A DNA stretch of 64,000 nucleotides from NCBI GenBank assembly GCA_947683425.1, contig CANTUQ010000051.1:558001-622000 (forward strand), given 5' to 3'. The DNA comes from Excoecaria cochinchinensis (Eukaryota; Streptophyta; Magnoliopsida; Malpighiales; Euphorbiaceae). Positions 41,445-54,466 of this stretch are shown one piece after another. A program made the position numbers and the translations under genes. The notes beneath the pieces are model-generated. The model saw nothing but the letters and a program-made list of their open reading frames with translations, was not told the origin of the DNA and did not search any database. Each line of letters begins with the position of its first letter. The first letter of the stretch is position 1.

Positions 41445-42344
41445 CTAGCATTGCTTAACATATTTCGAGCAGTCATTGTCCATCATAAGCCAATAGAAGC
41501 CTTGCCTCATGATCTTCTTAGCCAAGGTCAAACCGTTCATGTGGGCCCCACAGACACCTGCATGGGTTTCCTCCATCACCTTGCGGGATTCCTTTCCATT
41601 CAAGCACCTGAGCTGAATCCCGTCCGTCCGTCTTTTGTACAACACCCCTTCCAAGGATATAAACTGAGTAGATAGCTTCCGGATCATCCTTTGGTCTTTC
41701 TCAGTAGCCTCTTCTGGAAATTTATTATTTTCCAAGTAATTCATGATGTCAAAGTACCATGGTTTCCCGTCCGCCACTTCTACTTCCATCACAGGCTTGG
41801 TCTCGAAGCTGGGCTTCTCAGAACTCGAAATTAGCACTGGCTTCATAACCACTCCTTCAGGGTTATCCCACATAGATACCAAGGTTGCCAACGCATCAGC
41901 CAGATGATTTTCATCTCTCGGCACGAAGTGGAAAGTGCAAGTCTCAAACTGCCCACATACCTCTTTCAAATATTCAACATAAGGTACCAGCCGCTCTTCT
42001 TTTACAGCCCACTCACCTCGGATCTGATTAATCACCAAAGATGAGTCGCTAAAGACTTCTACATTCCTTGCCCCCAATGCAGCTAAGGCTTCCAACCCGA
42101 AAGTGCATGCTTTATATTCGGCCTCATTATTGGTAGCTCTGTACCTCAGCTTCTTGGCTAGGGGGAGTTTCTCATTATCTGGGGTTGTCAAGACGATTCC
42201 AACTCCGGCCCCTCTGTTATTTACTGCCCCGTCGAAGTGTAACTGCCAACCCTGGACAGTAATGGCGACTATGCTCTCATCTGGAAAGGTAAACTCGGGA
42301 GTGTCTCCTTAAATAGGATGCTCAGCAAGAAATTCTACTACAGC
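41445..42344 (-). pseudogene. Second RNase H and linker of element C, broken
   Basis: The archaeal-type RNase H motif FDGAVNNRGAGVG lies at about 42240-42200, in the stretch upstream of the open segment that starts at 42191. EAEYKACTFGLEAL, SDSSLVINQI and LADALATL follow in that segment. Stops upstream (about 42310 and 42345) separate it from RT/RNase H. The C-terminal part includes the integrase zinc-finger start (HAGVCGAH). Confidence 0.85.
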
Positions 42345-43850
42345 TCACCCCTTGATAGTTTTGCGAGTGATGTATTGCACATCAAACTCTTGTAGCAAGA
42401 GCAGCCACCTCCCTATCTTACCAAGCAAAGACGGGGCTTCCTGCAAATATCTTAGCGGATTCTGATTGGCCATTGCCTGAACTTTGTATGAGTGGAAGTA
42501 ATGTCTCAGCTTCTTTGACGCCCAAATCACTGCAAGGCAGATCTTTTCTACTTCAGCATATTTTATCTCATAAGCTAGGAACTTCTTGCTGAGGTAATAA
42601 ATTGCAAATTCCACCCCAAATTCATCTTCTTGAGCCATCATGGCGCCCACTGAACTGCCCTCTACTGCCAGATACAGGATAAGCGGCTTGATCGGTTGTG
42701 GCGGCCTTAGCACTGGCGGATACAACGGGTATTCCCTGATGCTGTCAAAGGCTTTCTGGCAGTCTTCATTCCAGACCACAGGTTGATTCTTTCTAAGCAG
42801 TTTAAAAATAGGCTCGCATATCGAAGTGAGCTTGGCAATAAATCGGCTGACATACTGCAGCTTGCCCAGGAAACTCCTTACATCCTTCTCTTTTTGTGGC
42901 ACAGGCATCTCTCTGATGGCCTTCACCTTGTCCGGGTCAATTTCTATTCCCCTCTGACTGACAACATGTCCCAATAGCTTTCCTGAAGTTACTCCGAAAA
43001 TGCACTTCTTGGGGTTAAATCGCATATTATACCTGTCGATCCTGGTGAAGAACTTTTCTAGAGCTTCAAAGTGTCCCTCTCGAGTGGCTGACTTGACCAT
43101 CATGTCATCGACATACACTTCTACCTCTTTGTGGATCAGGTCACTTAAGATCTTGGTCGCCATCCTCTGGTATGTGGCCCCTGCATTCTTAAAGCCGAAA
43201 GGCATGACTCGGTAGGCATAGGTCCCCCACTCCGTGATGAAAGCGGTCTTAACCCGGTCAGCTATTTTATTCAGGATCTGATTGTAGCCCACATAACCAT
43301 CTCCAAAGCTGTACATCGCACAATTGGCGGCACTGTCTATCAACACATCGATATGGGGTAGTGGAAAATCATCTTTAGGGCAGGCCTTGTTCAGATCTCG
43401 ATAATCCATACACACCCTGACCTTTCCGTTCTTCTTTGCTACAGGGGCCACATTTGCCAACCATGTAGGATACTGCACTTCAACAAGGAACTTGGCTTCA
43501 ATCTGCTGTCGGATTTCCTCCTTAACCTTGTCTACCCATTCTTGCCTGAGCCTTCTCAACTTCTGTTTCACAGGCTTGTAATCTAGGTGAGTCGGGATAG
43601 CATGTTCCGCCACGTCTCGGTCAGTTCCTGGCATGTCCTCATAGGTCCAGGCAAAGACCTTTTCATGTTTTCTTATTATTCTCTCAAAATTTTTTCTCTC
43701 CTCAGGAGTTATATTTGATGCTATTAGAATTTCTCTCGGATTTTCTGAGGTTCCAAGATTAAAAGCTATTGTATCAGTGGAATCAATGTCAAAAATTGAT
43801 GGAATATGATCATGTTCATGCATGTTGAAATCATTAGAAACATCGCACAA
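42345..43850 (-). pseudogene. Reverse transcriptase and first RNase H of element C
   Basis: A 501-codon open segment with CMDYRDLNKACPKDDFPLPH and YVDDMMVKS. It then has the first RNase H, in which LYLAVEGSSVGAMM again lacks the usual catalytic Asp, as in B. It is the longest intact piece of C's pol. A stop at the C-terminal end, at the start of the linker, ends the frame. Confidence 0.9.
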
Positions 43851-43910
43851 GTAAGAGAAATTGTTTGCCTTGTTAATAATATTATAATTGTCATTTACAT
43901 CATAAAAGAG

Positions 43911-45464
43911 TTATGGAATAAAAAGACAGTCTAAGCTAGAGTGTTCTTCTGCCACTCCAGAGGTTGATGCTGTCGCAACTTGCTCACTGATTTCCTGATT
44001 CAGCAGAGGCCCCTCAGGCATGTCGGAGGAAATCTTCAAACCCCCCATTTTCAGTTCTAATTCTGCTATCTTCTCTTTCCCTTTCAGCCTGGCAGCTATC
44101 ATCTTCTAGGTAACGACCTCTTCAGGCTCGCATATGTCCCAAGTGATACTCTGAGTCATGACCTCCTCATCCCAGAAGTCTTCAGCAGTCTTGATAAACC
44201 CAACTCTCTAGTCGAATACATCATTAAAGATCTCGAACCCAGGGACAATCCTCCCCTTAACGCACTGCGGCTCGTCTTCGCCAGTATAGACACAAACTGA
44301 GGATGCTGGTACAAAGCTTTCTGAAATGTGAGGGATCTTATCCGCCGCCTTCTTCTTGCCTAAACCGCCTCTGTACCCCAGACCTTTCCGGTTTTTCTGA
44401 CCTCGAGTGGTGATCGCAGTTTGCAAACCCTGAGAGTTTCTGCCCAAACCGGCCCCAGGGAGATAATGCATCTTCTTCAACATATTAACCACAGCTGGGT
44501 TATACACTGACCCGTGCTCTTCTCTTATCCTGGACACGTGGAAGCCACTAAATGGCTGATTAGCTATTTCAAGCGCTGAGACTTGGTTCTCCCCGGCTGC
44601 CTTGATAGTCACCACCTCCCCTTCATGTGGGAATTTTATCATTTGATGCAGTGTGGACGGCACTCCTCCTAACTTGTGAAACCAGGGTCTCCCAAGCAGA
44701 GCTGAGAAGTTAGCAGGGATGGGCAGTACTACAAATTCTACCTCCACTTCAATAGGTCCTGTCTTGACCAAGGTCTTAAAGGTTCCCGAGGCTTGCCTCC
44801 TTGAATTATCGTAGGCTGTGATAGACAGATCTGATCCACTGAGCATATCTTCGCTTAAGCCGAAAGCCTGCAGAGCTATCAGGGGGCACACGTTGATAGA
44901 AGACCCATCGTCTACCATAACACAAGCAGTGTGCTTGTCATTAATCTGCGCTTTTATGTACAGGGGTCTGTTATGGTTACGGCCTTCGACCGGTAGGTCG
45001 GCATCAGAAAAGACCAATCTCTCCTCGGATCCTCCCTTGACTAAGCCCAAAACCTCTGATGGGGAAATCGTGGTGGCGACCGTGGCCTCAACCAAAGCCT
45101 CTACTACCTTCTGCCTATGAGAGGGGGACTGTCTCAAAAGATCCCAGATGGATATTTGAGCTGCAGTTTTCTTCAATTGCTTGACAATCTGACTCTCCTC
45201 TGGCTCTTTCTCTGCTGGCGTCTGCGTTGGCTCAGGTAGCCTTGTGATCTCGAGGACCACTCTTCCGCTTCTCGTTATAGCCCCTATTTCTTCTTTGTCT
45301 TCATCAGACCCCCAAAAGTCAAGGTTCTTCTCTCCCTCCTCCTTGGCTTCTCCGCCGCTCTCACTGCTAGACCAGCAATCAAGGGTCGCTACGACTGCTC
45401 TCTCCTCCCTATCTTCGGAACAATCAGTAGCAAAATTCTCGCTCTCATATAGATCTTGTAGCAC
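43911..45464 (-). pseudogene. Protease, G-patch-like segment and linker of element C
   Basis: The open segment 45464 to 44208 has the protease motif VDDGSSINV and a G-patch-like stretch (YLPGAGLGRNSQG). Stops near 44205 and 44105 break the linker, and a shorter segment (44102 to 43911) follows. B has one continuous frame over the same region. Confidence 0.88.
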
Positions 45465-45470
45465 GTACCA

Positions 45471-47000
45471 CTATGGTAAGCTAGATCCGATCATAAACAC
45501 GGGTGGTGGTACGGCATTATAACCGGGCTTCTTCTCAGTTTCCCTCTTCTCAGGGTCAGAAATTTGCGTGCTATCGATCAAGTCTTGGATAGCGTGCCAT
45601 AGCGCTTTCCATTTATCTGTGATATGGCCTGAGTGCTGGTGAAACGCACAGAATTCATTGTCTTTGTGCCTAGGCTTTCCCAGCGTCAAAGCAGGTCTAG
45701 GAGCTAAGGGCTGCAATTTTCCCTCCTTCATTAACCTTCTCAAGACCCAAGATAATGGTCTCCCCAAATTCGAAAACTTCCTCTGGGTGGTTACCTCAGT
45801 AGCAGACACCTCACCTGTTCTTCTGGTGCTACCACTGGGACCCGTCGGCCTACTGGTTCCTTGACCGGGGTTAGCCCTTTTGGCAAAATTATCGTTGTTA
45901 GCTTTCCTAGTCAAGAACTCTCCTTCTGCCTCGATCGCTATATCCTTGAGAGACTCCCAGTCCTTCAACCCCTTCATGTTCAACCCATCTTTCAAGTACG
46001 GGCTTGCGTTCTTGATGAATAAATGAATCTGGTCCTGGGTGTCAGGCTTCCTCCGCATCTCCATTACTCGGTTTCGCCATCGGGTGAGATAATCATGGAA
46101 AGATTCTCCGGCCTTCTGCTAGAGCAGTTCAAGATCTTTTAGAGTCACCTCCATTCTGGTATTTCAGTCATACTGCTTCAAAAACTCCTCAGTGAGCAGA
46201 TCCCAATCTTCTTTAGTGCGACGGTCGAGACCATGATACCAGTCAATGGCATGGGCGGTCAGACTCCGACAAAAGTATTCTACTTTCTACTTCTTGGACA
46301 ACGTAGTCCCCTTCATGACCAGAGAATACTGTTCCACATGAGCGGTTGGGTCAGAAGTTCCATCAAATTTTTGCACGTCTGGCATCTTGAAGTTGTAAGG
46401 GATCGGGTCCTCTCCCTCCAATTCCTTATCCTCTGGGTTCATCCCTTGACCCCTGCTCAACATACGAGCCATAGCTTCGAACCTCTCTTCCATCTTCTTT
46501 AAAATGAAGTCATCAGCCTGAGGTGCCTTCCCCCTCGCAGATGCAAGGCTCACCATATCATCTTCGATATCATCATCAATTCTCAGCACAGGCCTTCTTC
46601 TCTGCTCTCCCGAGGCTACCGACCTTAACTCTACTGGCGGCGGCCTAACAGGCTCTTCTCGTCTTTCAGCCCTTTCTTCCTCTGGCTCATTCTGTCTCAC
46701 TAGAGGAGGAGGAGGAGGATTCTATAGAGCATTCTGCTGTGCCAGGGCGGTCAACATATTCATCATTCTGCCCTCGAATTCCTCAAATCTCTGACCCACT
46801 TCTTCCGCTATCATGGCCCCTGTGGCGTCATCCCCTCTAAGCGAGTTTGCCATCTGAGATACAGTACCGCTGATTTCTGATAAGATTTCTGGTAGACCCT
46901 CTCTATCTGACAGCTCAGGAGTAGGAACTCGGATCCGTCGTCCGGTTGGTGATCTAGTCCACCTGGGCAGATATATGATGGCTGCAGGGGTAAGACGTTA
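45471..47000 (-). pseudogene. gag: gag of element C, with stops, continuous with pol
   Basis: Coding similarity with B runs from about 46985 down. The capsid block KMPDVQKFDGTSDP is at about 46390-46350. The segment 46064-45471 runs through the gag C-terminus into the zinc motif (CAFHQHSGHITDKW; the last Cys is Trp here) without a frame change, showing that gag and pol share one frame in this family. Stops occur at about 46722 (TAG, the same codon position as B's TAA at 10506) and at several later points. Confidence 0.85.
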
Positions 47001-47752
47001 GGCATGATGCATGAAATGCAGGTATAGTGCATGGTCATGATATGCAACACTCACAGAGCACAAGCAAGCAAGTAGGTCCTTCCACCCTTATTTCTCCCAC
47101 ACACGCAGTCGTGCAGTCTCTTTCCTAGGTGGGATTAGCCCAAGGGTCAACGAGGGACCCAATGGACACGCATGGTGCGCGGCGAAAAACCGGTAGCATG
47201 ACACTCCTATGCTAATGTACAAGCGGATGGATAATGATCGTCACGTATTTGGACGTTCAACAAATTTCGACATGGCCCTACCGGGGCATGATAGCCTTTG
47301 GCTAGGTTACCAAGCGAGACATCTGGACTCACCCAATACATGAGAATCCATACAGCAAGCATGGAATTAGGGTTCATTTCACCTGTGGAAAGTAACTACG
47401 GCCATTACATGAGCTTTGGACAAGGGAGATATTTCTTTAAGGCTACCCAAGCATGATCCCTGCCGACAGGTCTAGCCCATCACGAGCGTAGAGACCGATT
47501 GGGTCATCATTTTGATATACCATTGAGGTACGTGGCTTGGGCTGGTGATTATCCTTAACACTTCCCCAAATTGAGTGAAAATGGGGTCGTGCTTCGGGAA
47601 CGCACCGGGGCTAAAAGAGGGACCAAACTAGCATATTCTAAGGCTCTAATGATATGCAAATGCAATTTTGAGGGAGAGCGAATTTATGAATTAAATTTTA
47701 ATCATAAATGCTAAACGAGGTATTTTCAAATTGAAATCTCGAACCATAAATG
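47001..47752 (-). other. Untranslated leader of element C
   Basis: Collinear with B 9468-10236 on the opposite strand. No coding signal. Confidence 0.6.
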
Positions 47753-47770
47753 TCCCCAGTGGAGTCGCCA
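47753..47770 (-). other. Primer binding site, element C
   Basis: On the minus strand TGGCGACTCCACTGGGGA, identical to the site in element B, one base from the LTR. Confidence 0.85.
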
Positions 47771-47771
47771 C

Positions 47772-49824
47772 TGTGATGCGCGCCGGATTCCCGCGGCCGC
47801 CCGTTCGACCGCCCGCACGTGGGCGATCGGGGCATTTGTGGGTCCGTTGACAGCTTGCAATAAATCGCAAGTGCGTTTATGTTGGGCAACAAGGAGGTAT
47901 CATGGAGTCGCCACCCAATAGAACATTGGAAAAGTTACTCTCGCCTCGAAGAGCCTAAGACTGCGCTTGGTATCCATTTTGGGCCAGCCAGAGGGGTCTT
48001 GGAAGGTAAACCTCTCGCCCTAAGGAGCCTAGGATTAGCGCTAAAGTCTCGTGGCACAAAAGGTGTCTTGGAGGGTAGACCTCTAGCCTCTTTGAGCCCG
48101 AAGACCAGAGCTGGGTCCGGGATTTCTCATCTATTTCTGCCTCGATTTATTTTATGATCAAATTTTAATATCATTAATTCGCTCTCTCTCCACACGATGC
48201 AATTGATTAAAGGCACATTTATTCACGTTCGAAAAGCAGTAAATGAGCAAAGTAAATAGTAAAAGCGATAAATTACAATAATACAAGGAGCAGAATACAA
48301 CTCCCTTTTATAAATGTGCGATACATATACGAATCGGGGCATTATTTATTTTGAGGACTTTGGTCCTCGCATGCATCATTATCAAAATTGGATGTTTTTA
48401 TTTGTGACGATTTTATTGGATGAGAATAGGGCATTGGACCCTTGCTTTTGTGTAAACCTCATTTTATTGAATATAAAACATTGAGTCATTTTATACATTA
48501 ACGAGATATGAAAAGAGTATATCCATATACACAAAATAATCAATAATTAAACAAATGAAAGGAATAACCAAGAGAATTAGGAAAAAAAACCGGACGAAAT
48601 CCTCCGAATATGGTAGATAGCCGCTCAAGCTCGGGATGGTCCAAGAGAATCAATATACACTCATGGAAAGTTAGAAGGTGTCAATATACATAAAATTAAT
48701 ATATAAAAAGCCAAAGGGACTTGAAAAAGATAGAAAATGATTTAAAAGGGTGGAGACAGAACCCACCGACGGCCTTCCTTAGGTGACCGATGGGCGTCAG
48801 TCAAGGTAACCGACATGTCCGTCTGTCACTCAAGGAGGGGCGTCTGTAGGTGGGGTGACCAACGGGCGTCGGTGATGGAGATGACCCGTCGGTCACCACC
48901 ATCTCCGAAAAAGACAGGAGAAAGAAAACTCTTTTCAAAGCCAAAAAAGGATTTTATCACAAAGTGAGGTAAATATAGTCAAAATAAAGGAAAATAATGA
49001 CAAAATTGAAAGAATCAACAAATAAAGAATAAATATGAAAGGATATGAAAAATGAATCCGGAATATTTACCCTCAGATAATCGCTTTGGGTGAGATTCTT
49101 GTGTTGATTAGAGCCCTGCGCATTCCACGAGAAGCAAAAGTGAGGGATCAAAGAAAGAAAAATAGACTATTTCTTCTTTAACCCTTCAAAAGACTGATTT
49201 TGGAATCAAAATCTAAAGAAAACTAATTAGTTTTAGTTTCTTTTCATTGATTTGATCTTCCTTTAAAAAGATTTCTTTATAAAATGTGTTTGCTGGAAGA
49301 GAGAGAAAATATGCTTGAATTTTGGCAGAGTTTCCCCTCTTGAAAATTTTTTAGAACCCTTTTCTATTGAAAATTCGGAGCTTTTATAAGCCAGACACGA
49401 CCGACGGGCATCGGTGTATGGGGACGGGCGTCGAAAGAATCCTTCTGATACAAGGATTCATCCGACGGCCCTGCCACATCCACCGATGGGCGTCGGAACG
49501 GTTGCGTGTCCCGGGAAACCAGGCGGCGCTCTGATAGGGGCTGTGATTTTTCGACGGGCATCGGAAAATACCACAAGCCGTCGATGACGCTAGGCGACGG
49601 GCTGGCTTCACTGACGGGCTGGCCGTCTGTGGAGGGAAATATGCCTTTTAACTCGAAAAATCCCCCTATTTTCTCCCCCTCTGCCTACGAAAGGTAAAAA
49701 AGACTCACTTCTCGTGAAATGCGGGACTAAAACCCCTAAATCCAAACCATTTATGCAGGCTCAGATACTGATTTCATCATAGGGTAACCTTTGATCCAGA
49801 CCGCTCCGGGACACGGTGCTTACA
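47772..49824 (-). repeat. Element C 5' LTR (2,053 bp)
   Basis: On the minus strand it begins TGTAAGCACCG (49824) and ends CATCACA (47772). Collinear with the B LTRs but more diverged. It carries GACGCCCGTC-type palindromes (about 49380-49560), a GAGGAC...GTCCTC hairpin (48353-48368) and a primer-site look-alike (47903-47913). TATA function is weakened: the B box CTATATAAGG reads CTTATAAAAG here (minus strand, about 49390-49381). Confidence 0.9.
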
Positions 49825-49862
49825 GTTGTATTGGCTGATGCGGTTGTCCTCTAGTTTGTTAG

Positions 49863-50980
49863 ATGAATTCTGTTTCTGCTCATGGTGCGCTCGAGGAGTC
49901 CGCTGAAAGTGTGAATCCTCCAGCGGTAGATCCCTCTGTTTCTATTTCGGTGTCGGCTCAACGTGCTAGGGTCCAGCCCGAGGCCACTGCCATGCCTTTT
50001 GAGGTGATGTTCAGATTGCATCAGGACATGGCTCGGGTTTTGGAAAGGGTGACTGCCCCAAAGGCTCCGATAGAGAGTTTGAGAAGAGCTGGTGTTGAGG
50101 ATTTTTATGGAACTGGCCATGATGAATCAGAGATAGCTGAGAAGTGGCTTGATAAGGTAAAGACAGCTTTAAAGGAAGTCAGATGTCCTCCCGATCAGCA
50201 AGCTGAGTGTGCTGTGGCATTGCTCCAAGGGTCGGCTTACGAATGGTTGGAGTTGGTGAGTAGGCAACCTCAGATGCCTGATCTAGTTACTTGGGACTTC
50301 TTCAGTGAGGAGTTCACTAAGAAGTATGTGACTCAAGCTTATAAGGATGCAAGATGGGTGTAGTTTATGAGTTTAAGGCAAAGAGCTTTGTCAGTTTCGG
50401 ACTATGAGAAAGAGTTTAACCGGTTGTCTCGCTATGCTCCGCGTGGGGTCATGACAGATGATTTCAGATGCAAGCATTTTGAAGCCGGGTTGAACGACTC
50501 TTTGAAGATCGCTTTGATTTCTTTGATGGTTATGCCAGGGGTAAGTTATTATCAGATTGCTGAGGCTGCCTTGAGGGCGGAGACGACAGAATCTTTGATT
50601 AGAGAGAGAGCTTAGCGAAGGAGTTCTGCTAGAGGTGGTTTTTCTTCATCTTCGGGTAAGAGATCTAGGAACCCGCAAGATGAACCATCAGCTGGTTCGG
50701 CTACCAGAGGAAGAAGGCAAGGTTCAGCTACAGTATCTGGTTCTGGCAGAGGTGGTAGGTCTGATGTTGTGCCTGTTTATGAGAATTGTGGTAAGGCTCA
50801 CCGGGGTGAGTGTAGATGGCTCACTGGTGGGTGCTTTAAGTGTGGAAGCACCGAGCACCGTCTGGCTAATTGTCCACTGATGGATGAGGATTCGGGACCT
50901 CATGGAGGAGCTAGCAGAGTTGGATCGAATTCTTCCCAGGCTGCTAGAGGTAGAGGTAGAGGTAGAGGTTGAGGCGGTCG
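49863..50980 (+). pseudogene. gag: gag of element E, several stops
   Basis: Open from 49863 through the capsid (DFYGT, KKYVTQAYKDARW) to a TAG at about 50360. It then continues in frame (SLRQRALSVSDYEKEFNRLSR) to a TAG at 50613. The nucleocapsid has HRGECRWLTGG and a canonical CX2CX4HX4C knuckle (CFKCGSTEHRLANC, about 50832-50873), then a Gly/Arg repeat interrupted by TGA near 50970. This is the best-preserved chromovirus gag in the window, but not functional. Confidence 0.88.
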
Positions 50981-51529
50981 ACCTAGAGATGGAGCTGTTT
51001 CTGAAACTGTTGAGCGTCCTCCACCGGTTGCAGCTAGAGCTTATGCAGTTAGAGCTAGAAAGGAGCAGGATGCCCCTGATGTGATTGTTGGTAAGTTCTT
51101 ACTCCATGACACTGAATTATATGCTCTAATAGATCCTGGTTCCACACACTCATATTTGTGCACGCATAAGTTTGTTGATAAGTTGCATGTGGTAGATCAG
51201 TTAGATTATGAGATATGTGTGACCAATCCATTAGGGCATAGTGTCAGTGTGAGTAGAGTTTATAGGAGTTGCCCTTTGGTGGTTGAGGGTGTTGAGTTTC
51301 CTGCGGATTTGATAGAATTCCCCTTCAAAGAGTTTGATTTGATTTTGGGTATGGATTGGTTGGGCAAGCATCGAGTTGTGGTTGATTGTCATAGGAAGAC
51401 CTTTGTGCTTCGGGATAGGAACCGAGCTCCAGTGTTTGTTAGAGGTTTGGGTGCTAGTTCTGTGAATAATGTGATTTCTGCGATTCAAGCCAAGAGGTTT
51501 ATGAGAAAGGTTGTGAGGCTTTTCTGGCT
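50981..51529 (+). pseudogene. Protease region of element E
   Basis: Retropepsin-like domain with active-site motif DPGSTHSYL (about 51130) and LGMDWLGKH (about 51345). The frame shifts near 51507, where one base is missing relative to A, so the protease no longer reads into RT. The third residue of the usual D-T/S-G is preserved, while the second is Pro, a variant shared by fragment G here. Confidence 0.85.
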
Positions 51530-52916
51530 GTGGTTTTGGATTCAAAGAGGGATCGAGTTAAGATTGAGGACATCCCTGTTGTGTGGGAGTTAAGTGATGT
51601 TTTTCCAAGTGATTTGCCTGGTTTACCTCCAGAGAGGGAAGTTGAGCTAGCCATAGAGATTATGCCGGGCACCACACCGGTATCGAAGGCACCTTATCGG
51701 ATGGCTCCTGTAGAGTTGAGAGAATTAAAAACTCAACTACAAGAACTCTTGGATAAGAGGTTTATTCGACCCAGCATATCTCCTTGGGGAGCTCCAGTTC
51801 TGTTCGTTAAGAAGAAGGATGGATCCATGAGGATGTGCATCGACTACAGGCAGATCAATAAGGTTACAGTGAAGAACAAGCATCCGTTGCCTAGAGTTGA
51901 AGATTTGTTTGATCAGCTTCGGGGTGCAGGTATGTTTTCCAAGATAGATCTTCGGTCTGGGTATTATCAGCTTTGTGTTAAGGATGAGGATGTCGTTAAG
52001 ACTGCATTTAGGACTCGATATGGCCACTATGAGTTCCTTGTTATGCCGTTTGGTTTGACTAATGCTCCAGTGGCATTCATGGATCTGATGAACAGAGTGT
52101 TTAGGCCATACTTAGACCGGTTTGTAGTAGTGTTTATAGACGATATCTTGGTGTATTCCAAGGATGAGGCCGAGCATGAGGAGCATCTTCGGATAGTTTT
52201 GCAAGTTTTGAGAGAGCATCGGTTGTTTTCCAAGTTGAGTAAGTGTGATTTCTGGCTTCGAGAAGTGTCGTTTTCGGGCCATATAGTTTTGAGCTAAGGG
52301 TATTCAAGTAGATCCAGCTAAGATTGAGGCGATAGTGGATTGGAAATCGCCTAGGAATGTTCAGGAAGTGCGGAGTTTTCTTGGTCTGGCGGGTTACTAC
52401 CGTCGGTTTGTTAAGGGTTTCTCAGTGATTGCTGCTCCGATGACCAGGTTGTTGAGGAAAGGAGTTAAGTTCGAATGGTTGGTTAAGTGTCAAGCCTGCT
52501 TTGAGAGGTTGAAGCAATTGTTAGTCAAAGCTCCTATACTGACTCAACCCACCTAGGGTAAGGAGTTTGTTATGTATAGTGACGATTCAGGTGTTGGTCT
52601 GGGATGTGTTCTAATGCAGGAAGGTAAGGTTGTGGCTTATGCTTCTCGACAGTTGAAGCCACATGAGAAGAACTATCCGACGCATGACCTTGAGTTAGCA
52701 GCGGTTGTCTTCGCTTTGAAGATTTGGCGTCATTATCTCTATGGGGAGAAGTGTAGGATCTTTACGGACCATAAGAGTTTAAAGTATTTCCTTACTCAGA
52801 AGGAGTTGAATATGAGGCAGCGTCGATGGCTTAAGCTGTTTAAGGACTACGACTGCATTGTGGATTACCATCCGGGTAAGGCCAATGTGGTCGCGGATGC
52901 TTTGAGTAGGAAATAA
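51530..52916 (+). pseudogene. Reverse transcriptase and RNase H of element E
   Basis: RT from 51530 to 52297: KKKDGSMRMCIDYRQINKV, YGHYEFLVMPFGLTNAP and FIDDILVYS (about 52133). A frameshift near 52290 separates the connection domain (YYRRFVKGF, about 52393). RNase H from 52572: MYSDDSGVGLGCVL, THDLELAAVVFALKIWRHYLYG, DHKSLKYFL, ending at NVVADALSRK and a TAA at about 52914. A TAG lies at about 52553. Confidence 0.9.
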
Positions 52917-54442
52917 GTTTCTGCCTTGTTTTTGAGACGGTTCAGATGGAGGTTTGGTTCAGATAGGGCTTTGATTGCTCAGTTGAGGGTCAAGCCTACC
53001 TTGAGACAACGGATAGTTGATGCTCAGAGGGTTGATGAGAAGCTTCAGTAGATTGTGCAAGAAGTCAGTTTGGGTAAGCAGTCAGAGTTTTCGGTTCAGG
53101 ATGGGGTTCTTCTGTTTAGAAACCGTTTGTGTGTACCGGACAGTGAAGAGTTAAGAAGACAGCTTTTGGATGAGGCACATAGTACAGTTTTCACCATGCA
53201 TCCTGGCAGTGTGAAGATGTATCGGGATATGAAGCAATTCTTTGGTTGTCTGGTATGAAGGGGGACATAGTGGACTTTGTATCCAAGTGCTTGACTTGTC
53301 AGCAGGTTAAGGCTGAGGACCAAGTTCCTTCCGGATTGCTCACGCCTTTGTCCGTTCCCGAGTGGAAGTGGGATGACATCGCCATGGACTTTGTCTCCGG
53401 GTTGCCTTTGACTCAGAAGAAGCATTATTCTGTTTGGGTTATTGTGGATCGACTCAGGAAGTTCGCTCACTTTTTGCCAGTTAGGATGGATTACCAGATG
53501 AGTAGATTGGCCAGTATTTATGTGGATGAGATAGTTCGGTTGCATGGAGTGGCTTTGTCCATAGTTTCAGACCGGGACCCAAGGTTCACGTCTAAGTTCT
53601 GGAAAGAGTTGCAGCGAGCTTTGGGTACCAAGCTGAATTTCAGTACGGCATTTCATCCTCAGACAGATGGTCAGTCGGAACGAGTGATTTAGATTTTAGA
53701 AGATATGTTAAGGGCTTGTGTTCTGGACTTTCCGGGTAGTTGGGATAAGTATGTATCGCTGATGGAGTTTGCCTACAACAACAGTTTTCAGTCGAGTATT
53801 GGTATATCACCGTATGAGGCGTTGTATGGACGACAGTGTAGGACTCCAGTTTGTTGAAGAGAGCTATCTGAGAGGTCAGTGATTGGGCCAGAATTGGTAA
53901 GGGATACAGAGGAGAAGATCAGAGTTGTGCAGCGGAATTTGAAAGCGGCTAAGGATCGACAGAAGTCTTAGGCCAACCTGAAGAGAAAAGACGTACAGTT
54001 TGAAGTTGGGCACAAAGTTTTTCTTAAAGTTTCTCTTTGGAGAAAAGTGCTTCGGTTTGGGAAAAAAGGAAAGCTTAGTCCTCGCTTTATCGGTCCGTAT
54101 GAGGTGTTAGCAAGAGTTGGTCCAGTGGCTTACAGATTGGCTTTGCCGATGGAACTATCGAAGTTTCATGATGTGTTTCACGTTTCAATGCTCCGTCGGT
54201 ATAGATCGGATCCTTCTCATTTTTGTCAGTTCAAGAAGTTCAAGTGCAGTCCGATTTTTCCTACGATGAAGAGCCTAGAGCTATCCTAGCTCGAGAAGTA
54301 AGACAGTTGAGGAATAAGCATATTCCTTTGGTCAAGGTTTTGTGGAATCACCATGGGATCGAGGAAGCAACATGGGAACCAGAGGAGTCGATGAGAATTC
54401 AGTACCCGCAATTGTTCAGTTCAGGTGAGAATTTCGAGGACG
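52917..54442 (+). pseudogene. Integrase and chromodomain of element E
   Basis: Zinc region HSTVFTMHPG then CLTCQQVK, with a one-base loss near 53237. Catalytic motifs MDFVSGLP (about 53385), SDRDPRFTSKFW (about 53565) and QTDGQSERV (about 53665) keep all three acidic residues, unlike A. Stops occur at about 53690, 53855 and 53970. The tail has FHVSMLRRYRSDPSH and a chromodomain with VKVLWNHHGIEEATWEPEE (about 54330-54390). Such domains recognise heterochromatin marks in chromoviruses. Confidence 0.9.
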
Positions 54443-54450
54443 AAATTCTT

Positions 54451-54466
54451 GTTAGTAGGGGAGAGT
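54451..54466 (+). other. Polypurine tract of element E
   Basis: GTTAGTAGGGGAGAGT directly before the LTR start TGTCACACC. Confidence 0.85.

Larger units (their letters stand above)
37449..49824 (-). mobile_element. Element C: minus-strand Tat element, 3' end deleted
   Basis: A sister of element B. On the minus strand: LTR (49824 to 47772), primer site, leader, gag, pol, then the antisense gene (on the plus strand here), the divergent promoter and the first part of the sense 3' gene, which stops at 37449. The rest of that gene, the tandem repeats and the 3' LTR are missing. Its right end sits in the leader of chromovirus E (GTTGT at 49825). All coding regions carry stops or frame breaks. Confidence 0.92.
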